From contig NZ_CAJRAF010000001.1 in NCBI RefSeq assembly GCF_907164905.1, positions 62,001 through 126,000 of the forward strand: 64,000 nt of DNA, in the 5' to 3' direction. Below, one piece after another: positions 36,851 through 46,032 of the stretch; within the stretch, counting starts at the first letter, position 1, and the number at the start of each line of letters is the position of its first letter. The translations under genes were made by a program, and so were the position numbers. Source of the stretch: Dyadobacter sp. CECT 9275. Lineage in GTDB: Bacteria > Bacteroidota > Bacteroidia > Cytophagales > Spirosomataceae. The notes below the pieces were generated by a model that was not told the DNA's origin, made no database searches, and was given only the letters and a program-made list of their open reading frames with translations.

Positions 36851-39493
36851 TTAACGGGAAGGCCAGATGAAATGAATAACCTGAATGGCAAGAACGGGCA
36901 TTACTCCGGCCGCTACGATGAGCTCCAGTGAGCGGATATCCAGCGGCCGGAGTGCCAGAATTTGTCTCAGGAACGGGACATAGTAAGTCGCGATCAGAAT
37001 TACAATACAAAGCAGTATGGCCAGCCAAATGAATTTGTTTTTTGTGATTTCGTTGAAGAAAAACCTCTTTTTGCCTGAATATAAATTGAAAACATGCAGA
37101 AGCTGGGCCAGCGACAATGCATAAAAAGTAACCGTATTCCCTTCCTGCTGGCTTAATCCCAATCGATGCGTTCCGTACCAGAAGATCCCAAGTACCGAGG
37201 CGGTCATTACCATTGCGTAAAACACGATATTCTTCCAGTCTTTCAATTCCAAAACCGGTGTTTTGGGATCGCGCGGGGGCGATTTCATGAGCTTGTCATT
37301 TTCTTTTCCCACCCCCAGAGCCAGTGCCGGAAATACGTCGGTAACGATATTGATAAACAAAATCTGTAGGGGCAGTAAAGGGTTTCCAACATTGAGAAAA
37401 CCGGCAAAGGTGACCACAAAAATTTCGCTCATATTACAGGACATCAGAAAAATGATAAATTTCCGGATGTTCTCAAAAATTACCCTGCCCTGTCCGATAG
37501 CGTAAACAATGGCCGAGAACGAATCATCTTTTAACACCATATCAGCGGCTTCTGCTGCTACAGGTGTGCCGCGCAGGCCCATCGCAATACCAATATCCGA
37601 TTTTTTCAGAGCGGGGGCATCGTTCACACCGTCGCCGGTCATACCCACTATATTTCCCTGCTTCTGGTAAAAATCAATCATGTCCAGTTTCTGTGCAGGA
37701 TTCACTCTTGCAAAAACCTGGCAGGCCATCATTTTTTCCTTGTCCTTTTCTGATGAGAAATGAAAGGACTGGAGGTCCTTTCCGGTTAAAACGAGCTGTT
37801 CTTCGGGCCCCACCAGGCCTACCTGCCTTGCAATATTAAGAGAAGTAGTGGGATGGTCGCCGGTCACCATAATGACTTTGATACCTGCCCCATGACAGGC
37901 TTTTAATGCAGGAGTAACTTCCCTGCGGGGAGGATCCAGAAATCCGATCAGTCCGAGGTAGGTCAGCTTTGCTTCTTCTACAAAATGATCCGAAGGTTTT
38001 TGTTCGGTTTGCCGGTAGGCAAAAGCCAGGGTGCGGAGGCCATCTGCTGCCATGGTTTCGGATACACCTATTTCCAGATTGCGGTCTGTTTCGTCATTCC
38101 ATTCGCACAGTTCTGAAACCTCTTCCACTGCTCCCTTCACCGCAATCAGATAGCCGCCCTCCGATTGATGCAGCGTTGCCATGATACGGGTATCGGAACT
38201 GAAAGCCTTTTCTGCTTCCCGGGGAAGATGCGTGTGAAGTTCGGGGATGTCAATTCCGGCAGCCTGTGCATATAACAGCAGGGCAACTTCAGCAGGATCA
38301 CCCATCTCTTTTCCTTCCTCAGTCTGCAGTTGTGCGTTATTGGCCAGTGCGCCTACTTTAGCCAGCTGCCGGAATTCCTCTGATCCCGGCAGCTCCGTAT
38401 CGCCGTGGGTTACTTCCAAAGCATTTTTTTCGTTGAATCGGATTTTTACATCTCCCGCTGGTAAATGCACGGCGTGTACTGTGATTTTATTTTGGGTTAA
38501 GGTTCCTGTTTTATCCGTAAAAATAACATTGGTGCCACCGAGCGTTTCCACTGCTGATAGCCGCTTAACGATTACCTTCTTTTTTGCAAGGCGCAGCATG
38601 CCATAAGCCAGCGCGATGGTAGCTACCACCGACATCCCTTCGGGGATGGCCGCTATGGCAAGTGCCAGTGCGGTAATGACAAGTTGTTCGGTTTCCTCTC
38701 CCCGGATTAATCCCACAATCAGAAACAGAGCTGCCAGCCCGATTGTAATCCAGATCAGTACCTTAGCCAGGGCATCCAACTTTTTTTCCAGCGGTGTTGC
38801 ACTGCGGTTGGATTCATGGACGAGTGTTGCAATTTTCCCCAGTTCGGTATCCTGCCCGATACCCGTGACGATGGCTTTTGCATTTCCGTTGGTTATTGCG
38901 GTACCTTTAAACAAGCGATTATGCTGGTCGCCAAGCGGAGCGTCTTTTTCCGAAGGGCTTTTGTTTTTAACGGAAGGAATGGATTCGCCCGTCAGGGCCG
39001 ACTCATCTACTTCAAGCTGATTGGCGTTCAGGATGCTGGCATCTGCGGGGATCAGGTCGCCAGCTTCCAGTATCAGAATATCGCCCCTGGTAATTTGTTC
39101 CGAAGGGATCTCTGCAACCTGCCCGTTCCTCAAAACTCTTCCGGGGTTGGTATCCAGCTTTTTTAAGGCCTCCATAGATTGCCGGGCACTGTATTCAAGC
39201 ACGAAACCCGTAATGGCATTGATGAAAATAACGGCAAGAATGGCATAGCCTTCGACGATGTCGCCCAGAAAAAAGGAAAGGACGGCCGCTGCTGCGAGTA
39301 TCCATACGATCACGCTGTTCAGTTGCCGCAGCAGGATAGCCCACACACTTTCCTTCTTTTCCTGCTGGAGTTGGTTTGGGCCAAATTTTTCGCTTCGGGC
39401 CTGGGCTTCCGGCCCTGTCAGCCCCTTTCCCGGATCGGTATCAAGCTGTATGACAATTTCTTCGGCGGACAGTTCGTGTAGGAGTGGAGGCAT
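36851..39493 (-). CDS. Cation-transporting P2-type ATPase (calcium pump-like)
   Basis: This 880-residue pump has the N-terminal cation-ATPase domain, the actuator motif LTGES, phosphorylation motif DKTGTLTQ with Asp327, the hinge MTGDGVNDAP and about ten membrane helices. Helix 4 carries AIPEGM and helix 6 FINIVTDVFPALALG, which fits Ca2+/Mn2+ pumps of the PMR1/SERCA branch rather than heavy-metal P1B pumps; there is no N-terminal CxxC metal domain. It acts in the inner membrane. It is a monocistronic minus-strand gene whose end faces the blaI operator region. Ion specificity is inferred only from the branch. Confidence 0.9.
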   Translation of the reverse strand: MPPLLHELSAEEIVIQLDTDPGKGLTGPEAQARSEKFGPNQLQQEKKESVWAILLRQLNSVIVWILAAAAVLSFFLGDIVEGYAILAVIFINAITGFVLEYSARQSMEALKKLDTNPGRVLRNGQVAEIPSEQITRGDILILEAGDLIPADASILNANQLEVDESALTGESIPSVKNKSPSEKDAPLGDQHNRLFKGTAITNGNAKAIVTGIGQDTELGKIATLVHESNRSATPLEKKLDALAKVLIWITIGLAALFLIVGLIRGEETEQLVITALALAIAAIPEGMSVVATIALAYGMLRLAKKKVIVKRLSAVETLGGTNVIFTDKTGTLTQNKITVHAVHLPAGDVKIRFNEKNALEVTHGDTELPGSEEFRQLAKVGALANNAQLQTEEGKEMGDPAEVALLLYAQAAGIDIPELHTHLPREAEKAFSSDTRIMATLHQSEGGYLIAVKGAVEEVSELCEWNDETDRNLEIGVSETMAADGLRTLAFAYRQTEQKPSDHFVEEAKLTYLGLIGFLDPPRREVTPALKACHGAGIKVIMVTGDHPTTSLNIARQVGLVGPEEQLVLTGKDLQSFHFSSEKDKEKMMACQVFARVNPAQKLDMIDFYQKQGNIVGMTGDGVNDAPALKKSDIGIAMGLRGTPVAAEAADMVLKDDSFSAIVYAIGQGRVIFENIRKFIIFLMSCNMSEIFVVTFAGFLNVGNPLLPLQILFINIVTDVFPALALGVGKENDKLMKSPPRDPKTPVLELKDWKNIVFYAMVMTASVLGIFWYGTHRLGLSQQEGNTVTFYALSLAQLLHVFNLYSGKKRFFFNEITKNKFIWLAILLCIVILIATYYVPFLRQILALRPLDIRSLELIVAAGVMPVLAIQVIHFIWPSR

Positions 39494-39825
39494 AAGGGAT
39501 GTAACGTTAAGTCTGTTTCTTTAAACCTGGATAAGATCTTATCAGAACTCAGAGAAGGTGAAGCGCTGAAATCTCACCCCAAATTACAAAATTGTGTCCG
39601 GTAGTTATATTCAGGTACACAAATTCGGTTTTTTTCTATGACAGGGCATTCATCCGAATCACTATGAAACTGCAAAGAAAACAGTTAGAATCTTTAATCA
39701 GCCTGATACCTGCAATAGGAGTAAAAAAAGCGATGGAAGTTGTTTTAACTTAATATCCCGGTTGATCCTGAACCTGCCCAAGTTCCCAGATACCGAACTC
39801 AGGCATACTTTAAAATCCTGTTTTT
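39494..39825. other. Intergenic stretch between divergent ATPase and amidohydrolase genes
   Basis: About 330 bp between divergent genes. It contains a 29-codon frame (39664-39753) described separately. No promoter matching TTG-N20-TAnnTTTG was found for either flanking gene. Confidence 0.5.
39664..39753 (+). CDS. Possible small peptide (29 residues)
   Basis: ATG to TAA encodes MKLQRKQLESLISLIPAIG followed by VKKAMEVVLT. The LIPAIGVKKA segment resembles a helix-hairpin-helix turn (IPGIGxKxA). It could be a real small protein, the remnant of a larger gene, or chance. No ribosome site or promoter supports it. Confidence 0.2.
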   Translation: MKLQRKQLESLISLIPAIGVKKAMEVVLT

Positions 39826-41220
39826 ATGTCCGTTTTCATTTTTCCCGGATTTGCCTTACCAAAAACGAATGTAATGTTGGTCGGTATTATGGCTTCTTTG
39901 GTACTTTATTCCTGCCGTCAAACTACTTCTCCAACCGAAAATCATGTCATTCAGGAAATAAATGAAAAGGAAATAAAACTGGGGCTCAAAATAATTGCCA
40001 TAACAGGAGCTACCGTTATTGACGGGAATGGCGGGCAGCCAATTGCAAATGGCTGCGTGATTGTTGAGAACGGCAAGATAAGGGAAGTTGGTAAAAATGG
40101 AGAAGTGTCAATTCCTGCCGGAGCTGAAATAGTGGATGGCAAGGGTATGAGTCTGCTTCCCGGTTTTATTGATTCTCATTTTCATCTGGACGGGGAGGAG
40201 AACCTGCCAGCATTATTTCTTCAGAACGGTGTTACCTCATTGCGGGATCCAGGTGCCTGGATCGAGGCCTATGACGGTGAAAGGAAATCGGGGAAGCCTG
40301 TTCCAAGATTGTTCCTGGCTGATCCGCATCTGGATATGTTTCCGCCCGCCTATCCCAAGGATGCCTATGTTGTAAGAGATGCCCAGGAAGCTGTTCATCA
40401 GGTCAATAAAATGGCGGACAGGGGCGCTTCTGTCATTAAAGTGTACTTTCGGCTGCCTGCGGGCATCATCCAGGAAATATGTAAGGCGGCGCATCAAAGG
40501 GGGCTGCCGGTGACGGGCCATCTGGAAACAACAGAGGCAATGGAAGCAATAGAGGCGGGTCTGGATGGAATTGAGCACATCACCTCTTTTGGCTTGTCCC
40601 TCCAGCCACAGATTGAGGGCGAAAAGTACAGGCAACGGGTACTGGCTGATAACAATGCAAGAAAAGAGGGCAGATACGATGTTTGGAAAAAACTGGATGT
40701 TAGCGGATGGAGGGCGGATACCCTGATGAAATTTCTGGTTCGGAAAGGGACCTTTGTGAGCCCTACACTAGGCGCGTTTGAGTATCAGGCACCGGAGATG
40801 AACAAAATGGAAGTGGGGGAGAGTACTCAGGGAAAAGGAGTACCTGCTGCACCTACCGGCTTAACAACGGACACTACCCGTCTGACAGCCTTTAATCACA
40901 TGAAAGCCTTGACTGCAAAACTGAAAAAAGGAGGAGTGAAAATAGTCGTTGGGTCGCACTCCATGATCACTTATGCGCTTACGGGCTGGGCTTATCAGCG
41001 TGAAATGGAAATTCTGGTGGAAAGCGGGTTAACCCCGGCTGAGGTAATCGTAGCGGCCACGATGGAAAATGCCAGGTTTTTCAGGATAGATGACAGACTG
41101 GGCAGTATTGAAAAGGGGAAACTGGCTGATATGATTCTGGTCAGAGGTAACCCCCTGGAAAACTTCAGTGCTATCCGCCAGGTAGACAAAGTGATGTTAA
41201 ACGGAGTTTGGGTTAAATAA
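39826..41220 (+). CDS. Amidohydrolase-family lipoprotein
   Basis: A signal with lipobox LYSC (before Cys30) marks an envelope lipoprotein; ATG 39874 is an alternative start that keeps the lipobox. The metal-dependent hydrolase barrel shows HxH in GFIDSHFHLDG, Lys in SVIKVYF, His in VTGHLE and His in GIEHIT. The closing GKLADMILVRGNPLEN is typical of imidazolonepropionase- or prolidase-like amidohydrolases. The place where the catalytic Asp normally stands (GTDA or GSD) reads VVGSHSM, so the last metal or base ligand appears replaced. The substrate is unknown; peptides or cyclic amides are typical. It is a single-gene unit. Confidence 0.82.
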   Translation: MSVFIFPGFALPKTNVMLVGIMASLVLYSCRQTTSPTENHVIQEINEKEIKLGLKIIAITGATVIDGNGGQPIANGCVIVENGKIREVGKNGEVSIPAGAEIVDGKGMSLLPGFIDSHFHLDGEENLPALFLQNGVTSLRDPGAWIEAYDGERKSGKPVPRLFLADPHLDMFPPAYPKDAYVVRDAQEAVHQVNKMADRGASVIKVYFRLPAGIIQEICKAAHQRGLPVTGHLETTEAMEAIEAGLDGIEHITSFGLSLQPQIEGEKYRQRVLADNNARKEGRYDVWKKLDVSGWRADTLMKFLVRKGTFVSPTLGAFEYQAPEMNKMEVGESTQGKGVPAAPTGLTTDTTRLTAFNHMKALTAKLKKGGVKIVVGSHSMITYALTGWAYQREMEILVESGLTPAEVIVAATMENARFFRIDDRLGSIEKGKLADMILVRGNPLENFSAIRQVDKVMLNGVWVK

Positions 41221-41338
41221 ACCAAGTCGGCAATTCTGACGAAATCTTCAAAATCAATCGCTTCCCACCGTTTTTTGACATTGATTTTTTAAGATCCGGT
41301 GGCAAGAGCAATGTTATTCAGAAACTTTTAAATTCAAA

Positions 41339-42280
41339 ATGGTGAAAGCAAACCAAAAATATTCAATAGCGGCGTTTATCCTGATTTTAATCTATTCATT
41401 TGCCGTAACAGGTACACCTTATCGGCTTGGTGATGGCGGTGCAGACTCGGATACATTACGGTTGTTCCTCATTGGGAATAGTTTTTCACAAAATGCAACA
41501 AGATATCTTCCTCAGCTTGCTGCCGAGGGAGGGCACCCGCTTAAAATCGGAAGGGCGGAGTTGGGTGGATGCTCTTTGCAAAGGCACTGGGAAATTGCAG
41601 AAGCTGCTGAGAAAAATCCGGACGACCCAAAGGGAAAAGCCTACGGAGGGAAGTCATTAAGGGAGCTACTGTCTGCTGGAACCTGGGATGTGATTACCAT
41701 TCAGCAAAATTCAATGAATTCGGGAGATGTTACAACCTATATGCCGTATGCCAGAAAACTGTATGATCTTGTCAAATCCATTCAACCGAATGCCCGGGTG
41801 GTGATGCAGCAAACCTGGGCCTACCGGACAGATGCAAAAAAATTTACCCAGACAGCAAATAACCAGTTTGCAACCAATGCTCAGGAAATGTGGAAAAAGT
41901 CCAGAGCAGCTTATCATTCCATAGCCAAAGAGCTGGGCATAAGGCTCCTGCCGGTAGGAGATGCATTTTGGAAAATAAATTCAGCACCTCAATGGGCGTA
42001 TCAGCCGGATACCAGGTTCAATTTTGAGGATCCCAAGTATCCCGTTCTTCCCACCCAGCTGTATTCGCTACATGTGGGTTACCGGTACGACAATAGTCAG
42101 AAGCTGGCTTTTGATGGGAACCATGCCAATGAAGCAGGCTGTTTTCTGGGTGGGCTGGTTTGGTATGCTGTTCTTTTTCAGGAGTCGCCGGTTAAACTGA
42201 AATTCAAACCTGAAAATGTGGAGGATGACTTTGCAAAGCAATTAAGAAAGGTAGCACGAGAGGTTACAAAAGGAATGTAA
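41339..42280 (+). CDS. DUF4886 (SGNH-like) secreted protein
   Basis: An N-terminal hydrophobic segment (about residues 8-25) provides export. The domain starts with LRLFLIGNSFSQNATRYL, the SGNH-type nucleophile strand, continues with GGCSLQRHWE and ITIQQNSMNSG, and ends with a FDGNHANEAGCFLGG block that supplies the Asp/His. This fits the DUF4886 family of secreted SGNH hydrolases found near carbohydrate genes in Bacteroidota. The likely chemistry is removal of acyl groups from glycans, but no member's substrate can be assigned here. It lies 118 bp after the amidohydrolase on the same strand and is followed by a strong terminator. Confidence 0.75.
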   Translation: MVKANQKYSIAAFILILIYSFAVTGTPYRLGDGGADSDTLRLFLIGNSFSQNATRYLPQLAAEGGHPLKIGRAELGGCSLQRHWEIAEAAEKNPDDPKGKAYGGKSLRELLSAGTWDVITIQQNSMNSGDVTTYMPYARKLYDLVKSIQPNARVVMQQTWAYRTDAKKFTQTANNQFATNAQEMWKKSRAAYHSIAKELGIRLLPVGDAFWKINSAPQWAYQPDTRFNFEDPKYPVLPTQLYSLHVGYRYDNSQKLAFDGNHANEAGCFLGGLVWYAVLFQESPVKLKFKPENVEDDFAKQLRKVAREVTKGM

Positions 42281-42310
42281 CAGGAGGAGCAAAGATTTTT
42301 GCCTGATCAA

Positions 42311-42347
42311 AAAAGAGGTACCCTGCACTTCGCAGGATACCTCTTTT
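42311..42347. terminator. Bidirectional terminator
   Basis: AAAAGAGGTACCCTGC pairs with GCAGGATACCTCTTTT around ACTTC with one mismatch. It lies between convergent genes; A and T tracts on the two sides fit termination in both directions, strongest for the minus-strand gene. Confidence 0.85.
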
Positions 42348-42369
42348 GAGGCCTCTTTATTGGAATCTA

Positions 42370-42816
42370 TCAATCCGTTTTCTGTTTCTTCTTTTGCGAA
42401 GCATCCACAATCGCTCCTGTTCCGGCACCTACTCCCGCACCAATAAGGCTGCCAATCAGCGCACCTTCTGCCCGGTTTTTGTTGATGATTGCCCCGGTTA
42501 CCGCTCCCGTACCTGCTCCCACCACAGCTCCTTTGGCAGTATGGTTCCATTTTTTCTTTTTCGTCGCAGACGGTGCCGTTGCATAGCTGCTTGCCACATA
42601 TTGTTTGTTTTTTTTCTCCTGCAAGCGCTTTATTTCTTCCTCCCGCTCGGCCATTACCCTATTCATAGAGTCAATTACTGCCTTTTTAGAGATTACATTT
42701 TTCATGGAGTCCACAGCCATCTGTTTTGCCTGCTGCATCGCAATTTCCTGACTTTTTCGGCTATCACAAGCCGATAAAAACAAGGTAGTACCTAACATTA
42801 ACATTGGTAATTTCAT
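42370..42816 (-). CDS. Glycine-zipper lipoprotein
   Basis: The signal MKLPMLMLGTTLFLSAC has lipobox LSAC, so it is a lipoprotein with Cys17 as the anchor. A charged, probably coiled-coil segment (AVDSMKNVISKKAVIDSMNR, EEEIKRLQEKK) follows. Then comes a glycine-zipper region (GAVVGAGTGAVTGAI, LIGSLIGAGVGAGTGAI) that can insert in or pack against membrane, and the chain ends in a Lys-rich tail. Such YMGG/glycine-zipper proteins are envelope-integrity or stress proteins; function here is unknown. The 148-residue length is normal. Confidence 0.8.
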   Translation of the reverse strand: MKLPMLMLGTTLFLSACDSRKSQEIAMQQAKQMAVDSMKNVISKKAVIDSMNRVMAEREEEIKRLQEKKNKQYVASSYATAPSATKKKKWNHTAKGAVVGAGTGAVTGAIINKNRAEGALIGSLIGAGVGAGTGAIVDASQKKKQKTD

Positions 42817-42905
42817 AGTTCTAAACCGGATGTTTAGATACTAAGGAAATAAAAACCATGCCAGCGCCTGTTGGTTGCAACTTCAGGTTTTAGTTTCCCC
42901 GGGCC

Positions 42906-43331
42906 TCAGGCCTCTTCCAGCTGTTTTATATTGAGTTTTCTCATTCCCATGATCGCCTGCATCACCCTTTTCCCTTTTTCGGGGTCAGACATATATTTAC
43001 CCAGATTGGCCGGTACGATCTGCCACGAAAACCCGAATTTATCTTTCAGCCAGCCGCACATACTTTCGTTCCCTCCGTCGGATGTGAGTTTTTCCCAGTA
43101 ATAATCGATTTCTTCCTGGGTATCGCAATTTACGACAAGAGAAACAGATTCGTTAAATTTGAACAGAGGACCGCCGTTCAGACCCATCATTTTGTTTCCG
43201 TTAATCTCAAAAATAACCACCATCGGGGTCTCATCCAGGATCCTGGAATTTTTAAAAACTGAACAATAAAATCCTGCGGCCTCCCTGGCATTGCCGTCGA
43301 ACCATAAACAAGGATAAATCTGGTTATTCAT
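42906..43331 (-). CDS. VOC-family (PhnB-like) protein
   Basis: This 141-residue protein follows the PhnB/3-demethylubiquinone-methyltransferase-like subgroup of the VOC fold: IYPCLWFDGNAREAAGFY at the start, GNKMMGLNGGPLFKFNES in the middle, VNCDTQEEIDYYWEKLTSDGG and GWLKDKFGFSWQIVP near the end. Typical members bind a metal or small ligand, but this subgroup has no settled reaction and the methyltransferase name is historical. It is cytoplasmic and monocistronic. No link to its neighbours is apparent. Confidence 0.85.
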   Translation of the reverse strand: MNNQIYPCLWFDGNAREAAGFYCSVFKNSRILDETPMVVIFEINGNKMMGLNGGPLFKFNESVSLVVNCDTQEEIDYYWEKLTSDGGNESMCGWLKDKFGFSWQIVPANLGKYMSDPEKGKRVMQAIMGMRKLNIKQLEEA

Positions 43332-43662
43332 TGGTCGGTATGTTTAGTGTAGCGATTGAAACAATTGCCTGTATAAATTTAAAGGGTATCGTTAAACCAG
43401 GAGGTGGGCTAATGCGACTTTCTGAGGGTGTATTGCGGACAGATTTAGTGGTGGGAGGACCGAAAATATAAATATGTTCTGTTTTAAATAAAAATAATGA
43501 TGCAAATGTAGATCGGGCAAAGTATTTGTTTGGGCCGAAAAGGAAAGGCCATGTCTTCTAAATCTCCTGAAAAATGGGGCAGGAGTGGCAGATCGGTATA
43601 AATAAACGAGCCCCGTTCCATATTTCATGAACGGAGCCCACGGAAACAGAATGACAACGAGA
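43332..43662. other. Intergenic stretch with 3' hairpin
   Basis: About 330 bp between two minus-strand genes. It holds the hairpin at 43609-43639. TACATTTG on the minus strand (43502-43509) matches a -7 element but is some 170 bp from the VOC start. No gene is recognised. Confidence 0.4.
43609..43639 (-). terminator. Terminator-like hairpin after the DUF1080 gene
   Basis: On the minus strand, GGGCTCCGTTCAT pairs with ATGGAACGGGGCT (with G-T pairs and one bulge) around AAAT. A T-rich tract follows. Confidence 0.55.
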
Positions 43663-44397
43663 TTATAACCTTCTGATCTTTATTTCTTTATAGAACACCT
43701 GGTCGCCGTGATCTGTGAGCATGATGTGGCCCGTATCTGCCTTGGCATAGTCCGGATAATCTTTAAATTTGGTAGTAGCAACCTTCTGATTAAAGTCCGT
43801 ACTTCCCCTTTCATATTCTGCTACTTTTACACCGTTCAGCCAGTGTTCGGTATGTTTCCCTTTTACCAGAATGCGCATCTTGTTCCATTCGCCGGCAGGT
43901 AGCAGTTTCTTCCCTTTTGGAGCGTACAACAGATAAACAGCCCCTGTTGATGATACCCCGTCAGGGTCATTTTTTACCTCCGGATAGTTTTTATCATCGA
44001 TGATCTGATACTCGACTCCCATGGGAGAATACTTCTTCGTATTAGCATTCTGGATCGAATTGACGAGGTACTTGATTCCACTATTGGCGGCATGCGTCAG
44101 CTTGAACTCACATTGAAGTTCAAAACTGCTGTACGTTTCTTTGGTGATGATGTCGCCCCCTTTTCTGCCTTTCGTGGCCGATAAGGTCCCGTTTTCAATA
44201 ATCCATCCTTTGGAAGGAGCGCTGTCAACCGCGGCCTTTCGCCATTTATCCAGGTTTTTGCCATCAAAGAGTGTCTCCCATTTTTTTGTCTGATAGGTAT
44301 CTGTCCGCATTTCTCCGGTATCTTCAAAGGCGGGGAGCCGAAAGGCTAAGAGGAGACTCAGCGAACTGATCATTAAAACTGCCTGGGTTGTCTTCAT
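43663..44397 (-). CDS. Secreted DUF1080 protein
   Basis: A signal peptide (about residues 1-20) leads to a DUF1080 fold with KKWETLFDGKNLDKWRK, an NSGIKYLVNS strand, MGVEYQIIDDKNYPE, AGEWNKMRILVKGKHTEHWLNG and the closing GHIMLTDHGDQVFYKEIKIRRL. It is closer in layout to the 1714 protein than to the short 32461 one, sharing the AGEWNK and DHG hallmarks. It is annotated as 3-keto-disaccharide hydrolase-like; the true substrate is unknown. It diverges from a CE15 esterase gene, with about 280 bp of shared upstream DNA. Confidence 0.87.
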   Translation of the reverse strand: MKTTQAVLMISSLSLLLAFRLPAFEDTGEMRTDTYQTKKWETLFDGKNLDKWRKAAVDSAPSKGWIIENGTLSATKGRKGGDIITKETYSSFELQCEFKLTHAANSGIKYLVNSIQNANTKKYSPMGVEYQIIDDKNYPEVKNDPDGVSSTGAVYLLYAPKGKKLLPAGEWNKMRILVKGKHTEHWLNGVKVAEYERGSTDFNQKVATTKFKDYPDYAKADTGHIMLTDHGDQVFYKEIKIRRL

Positions 44398-44676
44398 GTT
44401 TGTGGGTTTAAGGTTCGGGTTATAATAATGTATTTCGGTGTTCGGAAAGTAAAGCCGGACGGAGCAGTATTTTACCTGGGGAAATGGGTTTTACTTAACC
44501 GGCGGCATAAAATCTAAATTTAGAATTAAGTTATACCGGTAATCAGTACTTTTTCAGTGTGTGAAAAGGCTAGCTTTTTATGGGATAAATTATTCCAGAT
44601 GCAGCCTAAGTCAGGAAGGTAAAGATGACTTATCTTTTATGACACAAATAGGGAAATACAATATTTCTTAAGGTTT

Positions 44677-45951
44677 ATGATGAAATTTGCAGCCGTACTC
44701 CTGACGTTTAATCTCGTCACCCAACCCCTCTTCTCCCAGAAAACCATCCGGGATGAAAGCCAGGTGGTCTCCTATGTATTACCGGATTTGCTTAAAACAA
44801 GATCCGGAAAGATGGTACGTACAAAACGAGACTGGGAAAAGACACGCCGACCGGAGCTACTGAGTTTGTTCTCGGAAAATGTGTACGGGAAAACTCCCTC
44901 TGAGAAGGTTCCGATGCGTTTTGTGCAGTATGATGCGGACAGTAATGCCCTTGGCGGGCAGGCTATCAGGAAGCAGGTAACGGTATATTTTGGTAAGAAG
45001 GGGGAAAGGAGTATGGATATACTGCTTTACTTTCCACGTAATGTGAAAGGGAGCGTCCCTGTGTTTTTGGGGCTGAACTTTGCGGGTAATCAGGTCGTTC
45101 ATCAGGATCCTGGTATCACCATCACAAAACGTTGGGTTCGGGATGGTGTGGCCCCTGTTATAGTGGAACATCGGGCTACGGAAGCCAGCCGCGGTAGCCA
45201 GGCGGGAGATTGGGTAGTAGAAGATATTCTGGCCAGAGGTTACGGTTTGGCGACGGTTTTTTGCGGAGACCTGCAGCCGGACCGGCCCGACAGTTTCAAT
45301 GAAGGAGTACATTCGCTTTTTTTTAAAGAAGGCCAAAACATGCCTCAGTCCGACGAGTGGGGGGCCATTGGTGCATGGGCATGGGGGCTTAGCAGGGCTA
45401 TGGATTATCTGGAAACGGACAAAATGGTGGACGCCACGAAGGTGGCGGTGATTGGGCATTCCAGGCTTGGGAAAGCCGCTTTATGGGCAGGTGCGCAGGA
45501 TCAGCGGTTTGCAATGGTGGTTTCCAATAACTCAGGTGAAGGTGGTGCGGCCATTACAAGAAGGAAATTCGGAGAAACAATAGAAATTATTAATAAAGCT
45601 TTTCCGCATTGGTTTTCGGGAAATTATAAACAATTCGGAGGAAGAGAAGATGCGCTTCCGGTGGATTATCATGAGCTGATCGCATTGATTGCTCCGCGGC
45701 CCGTTTATATTGCCAGTGCGTCGGAAGATTGGTGGGCCGATCCTAAAGGAGAATACCTGTCCGGTTATTATGCTTCACCTGCGTATGCCCTTTACGGATC
45801 TGAGGGTTTGTCAACTCCGGAGCTGCCTGAAACAAACCGGCCCACAGGCGCTGGGAAAATAGGGTATCATTTGCGGAAAGGTGGCCATACGATGAATCGG
45901 TATGATTGGCAGCAGTATCTTCATTTTGCGGATAAGTGGCTGAGGAGGTAA
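44677..45951 (+). CDS. Glucuronoyl esterase (CE15 family), secreted
   Basis: ATG 44677 or 44680 gives a signal peptide ending LFSQ. The alpha/beta-hydrolase has the CE15 nucleophile motif GHSRLGKAA with Ser262, the acidic-residue strand NNSGEGGAAITRR and a late His in RKGGHTMNRYDW. CE15 enzymes split the ester between 4-O-methylglucuronic acid on xylan and lignin alcohols, outside the cytoplasm. A length of 424 residues fits bacterial members. It precedes a DapA-family aldolase by 81 bp on the same strand, and the two may be co-transcribed to use plant cell-wall uronic acids. Confidence 0.85.
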   Translation: MMKFAAVLLTFNLVTQPLFSQKTIRDESQVVSYVLPDLLKTRSGKMVRTKRDWEKTRRPELLSLFSENVYGKTPSEKVPMRFVQYDADSNALGGQAIRKQVTVYFGKKGERSMDILLYFPRNVKGSVPVFLGLNFAGNQVVHQDPGITITKRWVRDGVAPVIVEHRATEASRGSQAGDWVVEDILARGYGLATVFCGDLQPDRPDSFNEGVHSLFFKEGQNMPQSDEWGAIGAWAWGLSRAMDYLETDKMVDATKVAVIGHSRLGKAALWAGAQDQRFAMVVSNNSGEGGAAITRRKFGETIEIINKAFPHWFSGNYKQFGGREDALPVDYHELIALIAPRPVYIASASEDWWADPKGEYLSGYYASPAYALYGSEGLSTPELPETNRPTGAGKIGYHLRKGGHTMNRYDWQQYLHFADKWLRR

Positions 45952-46032
45952 ACTTTATTCTGATAACAAGTGGTCAAATGGCCTTTCTGGTCGTTTCATG
46001 CGTATTTGTGTTGATCATTTGTCTGGCCTCCT

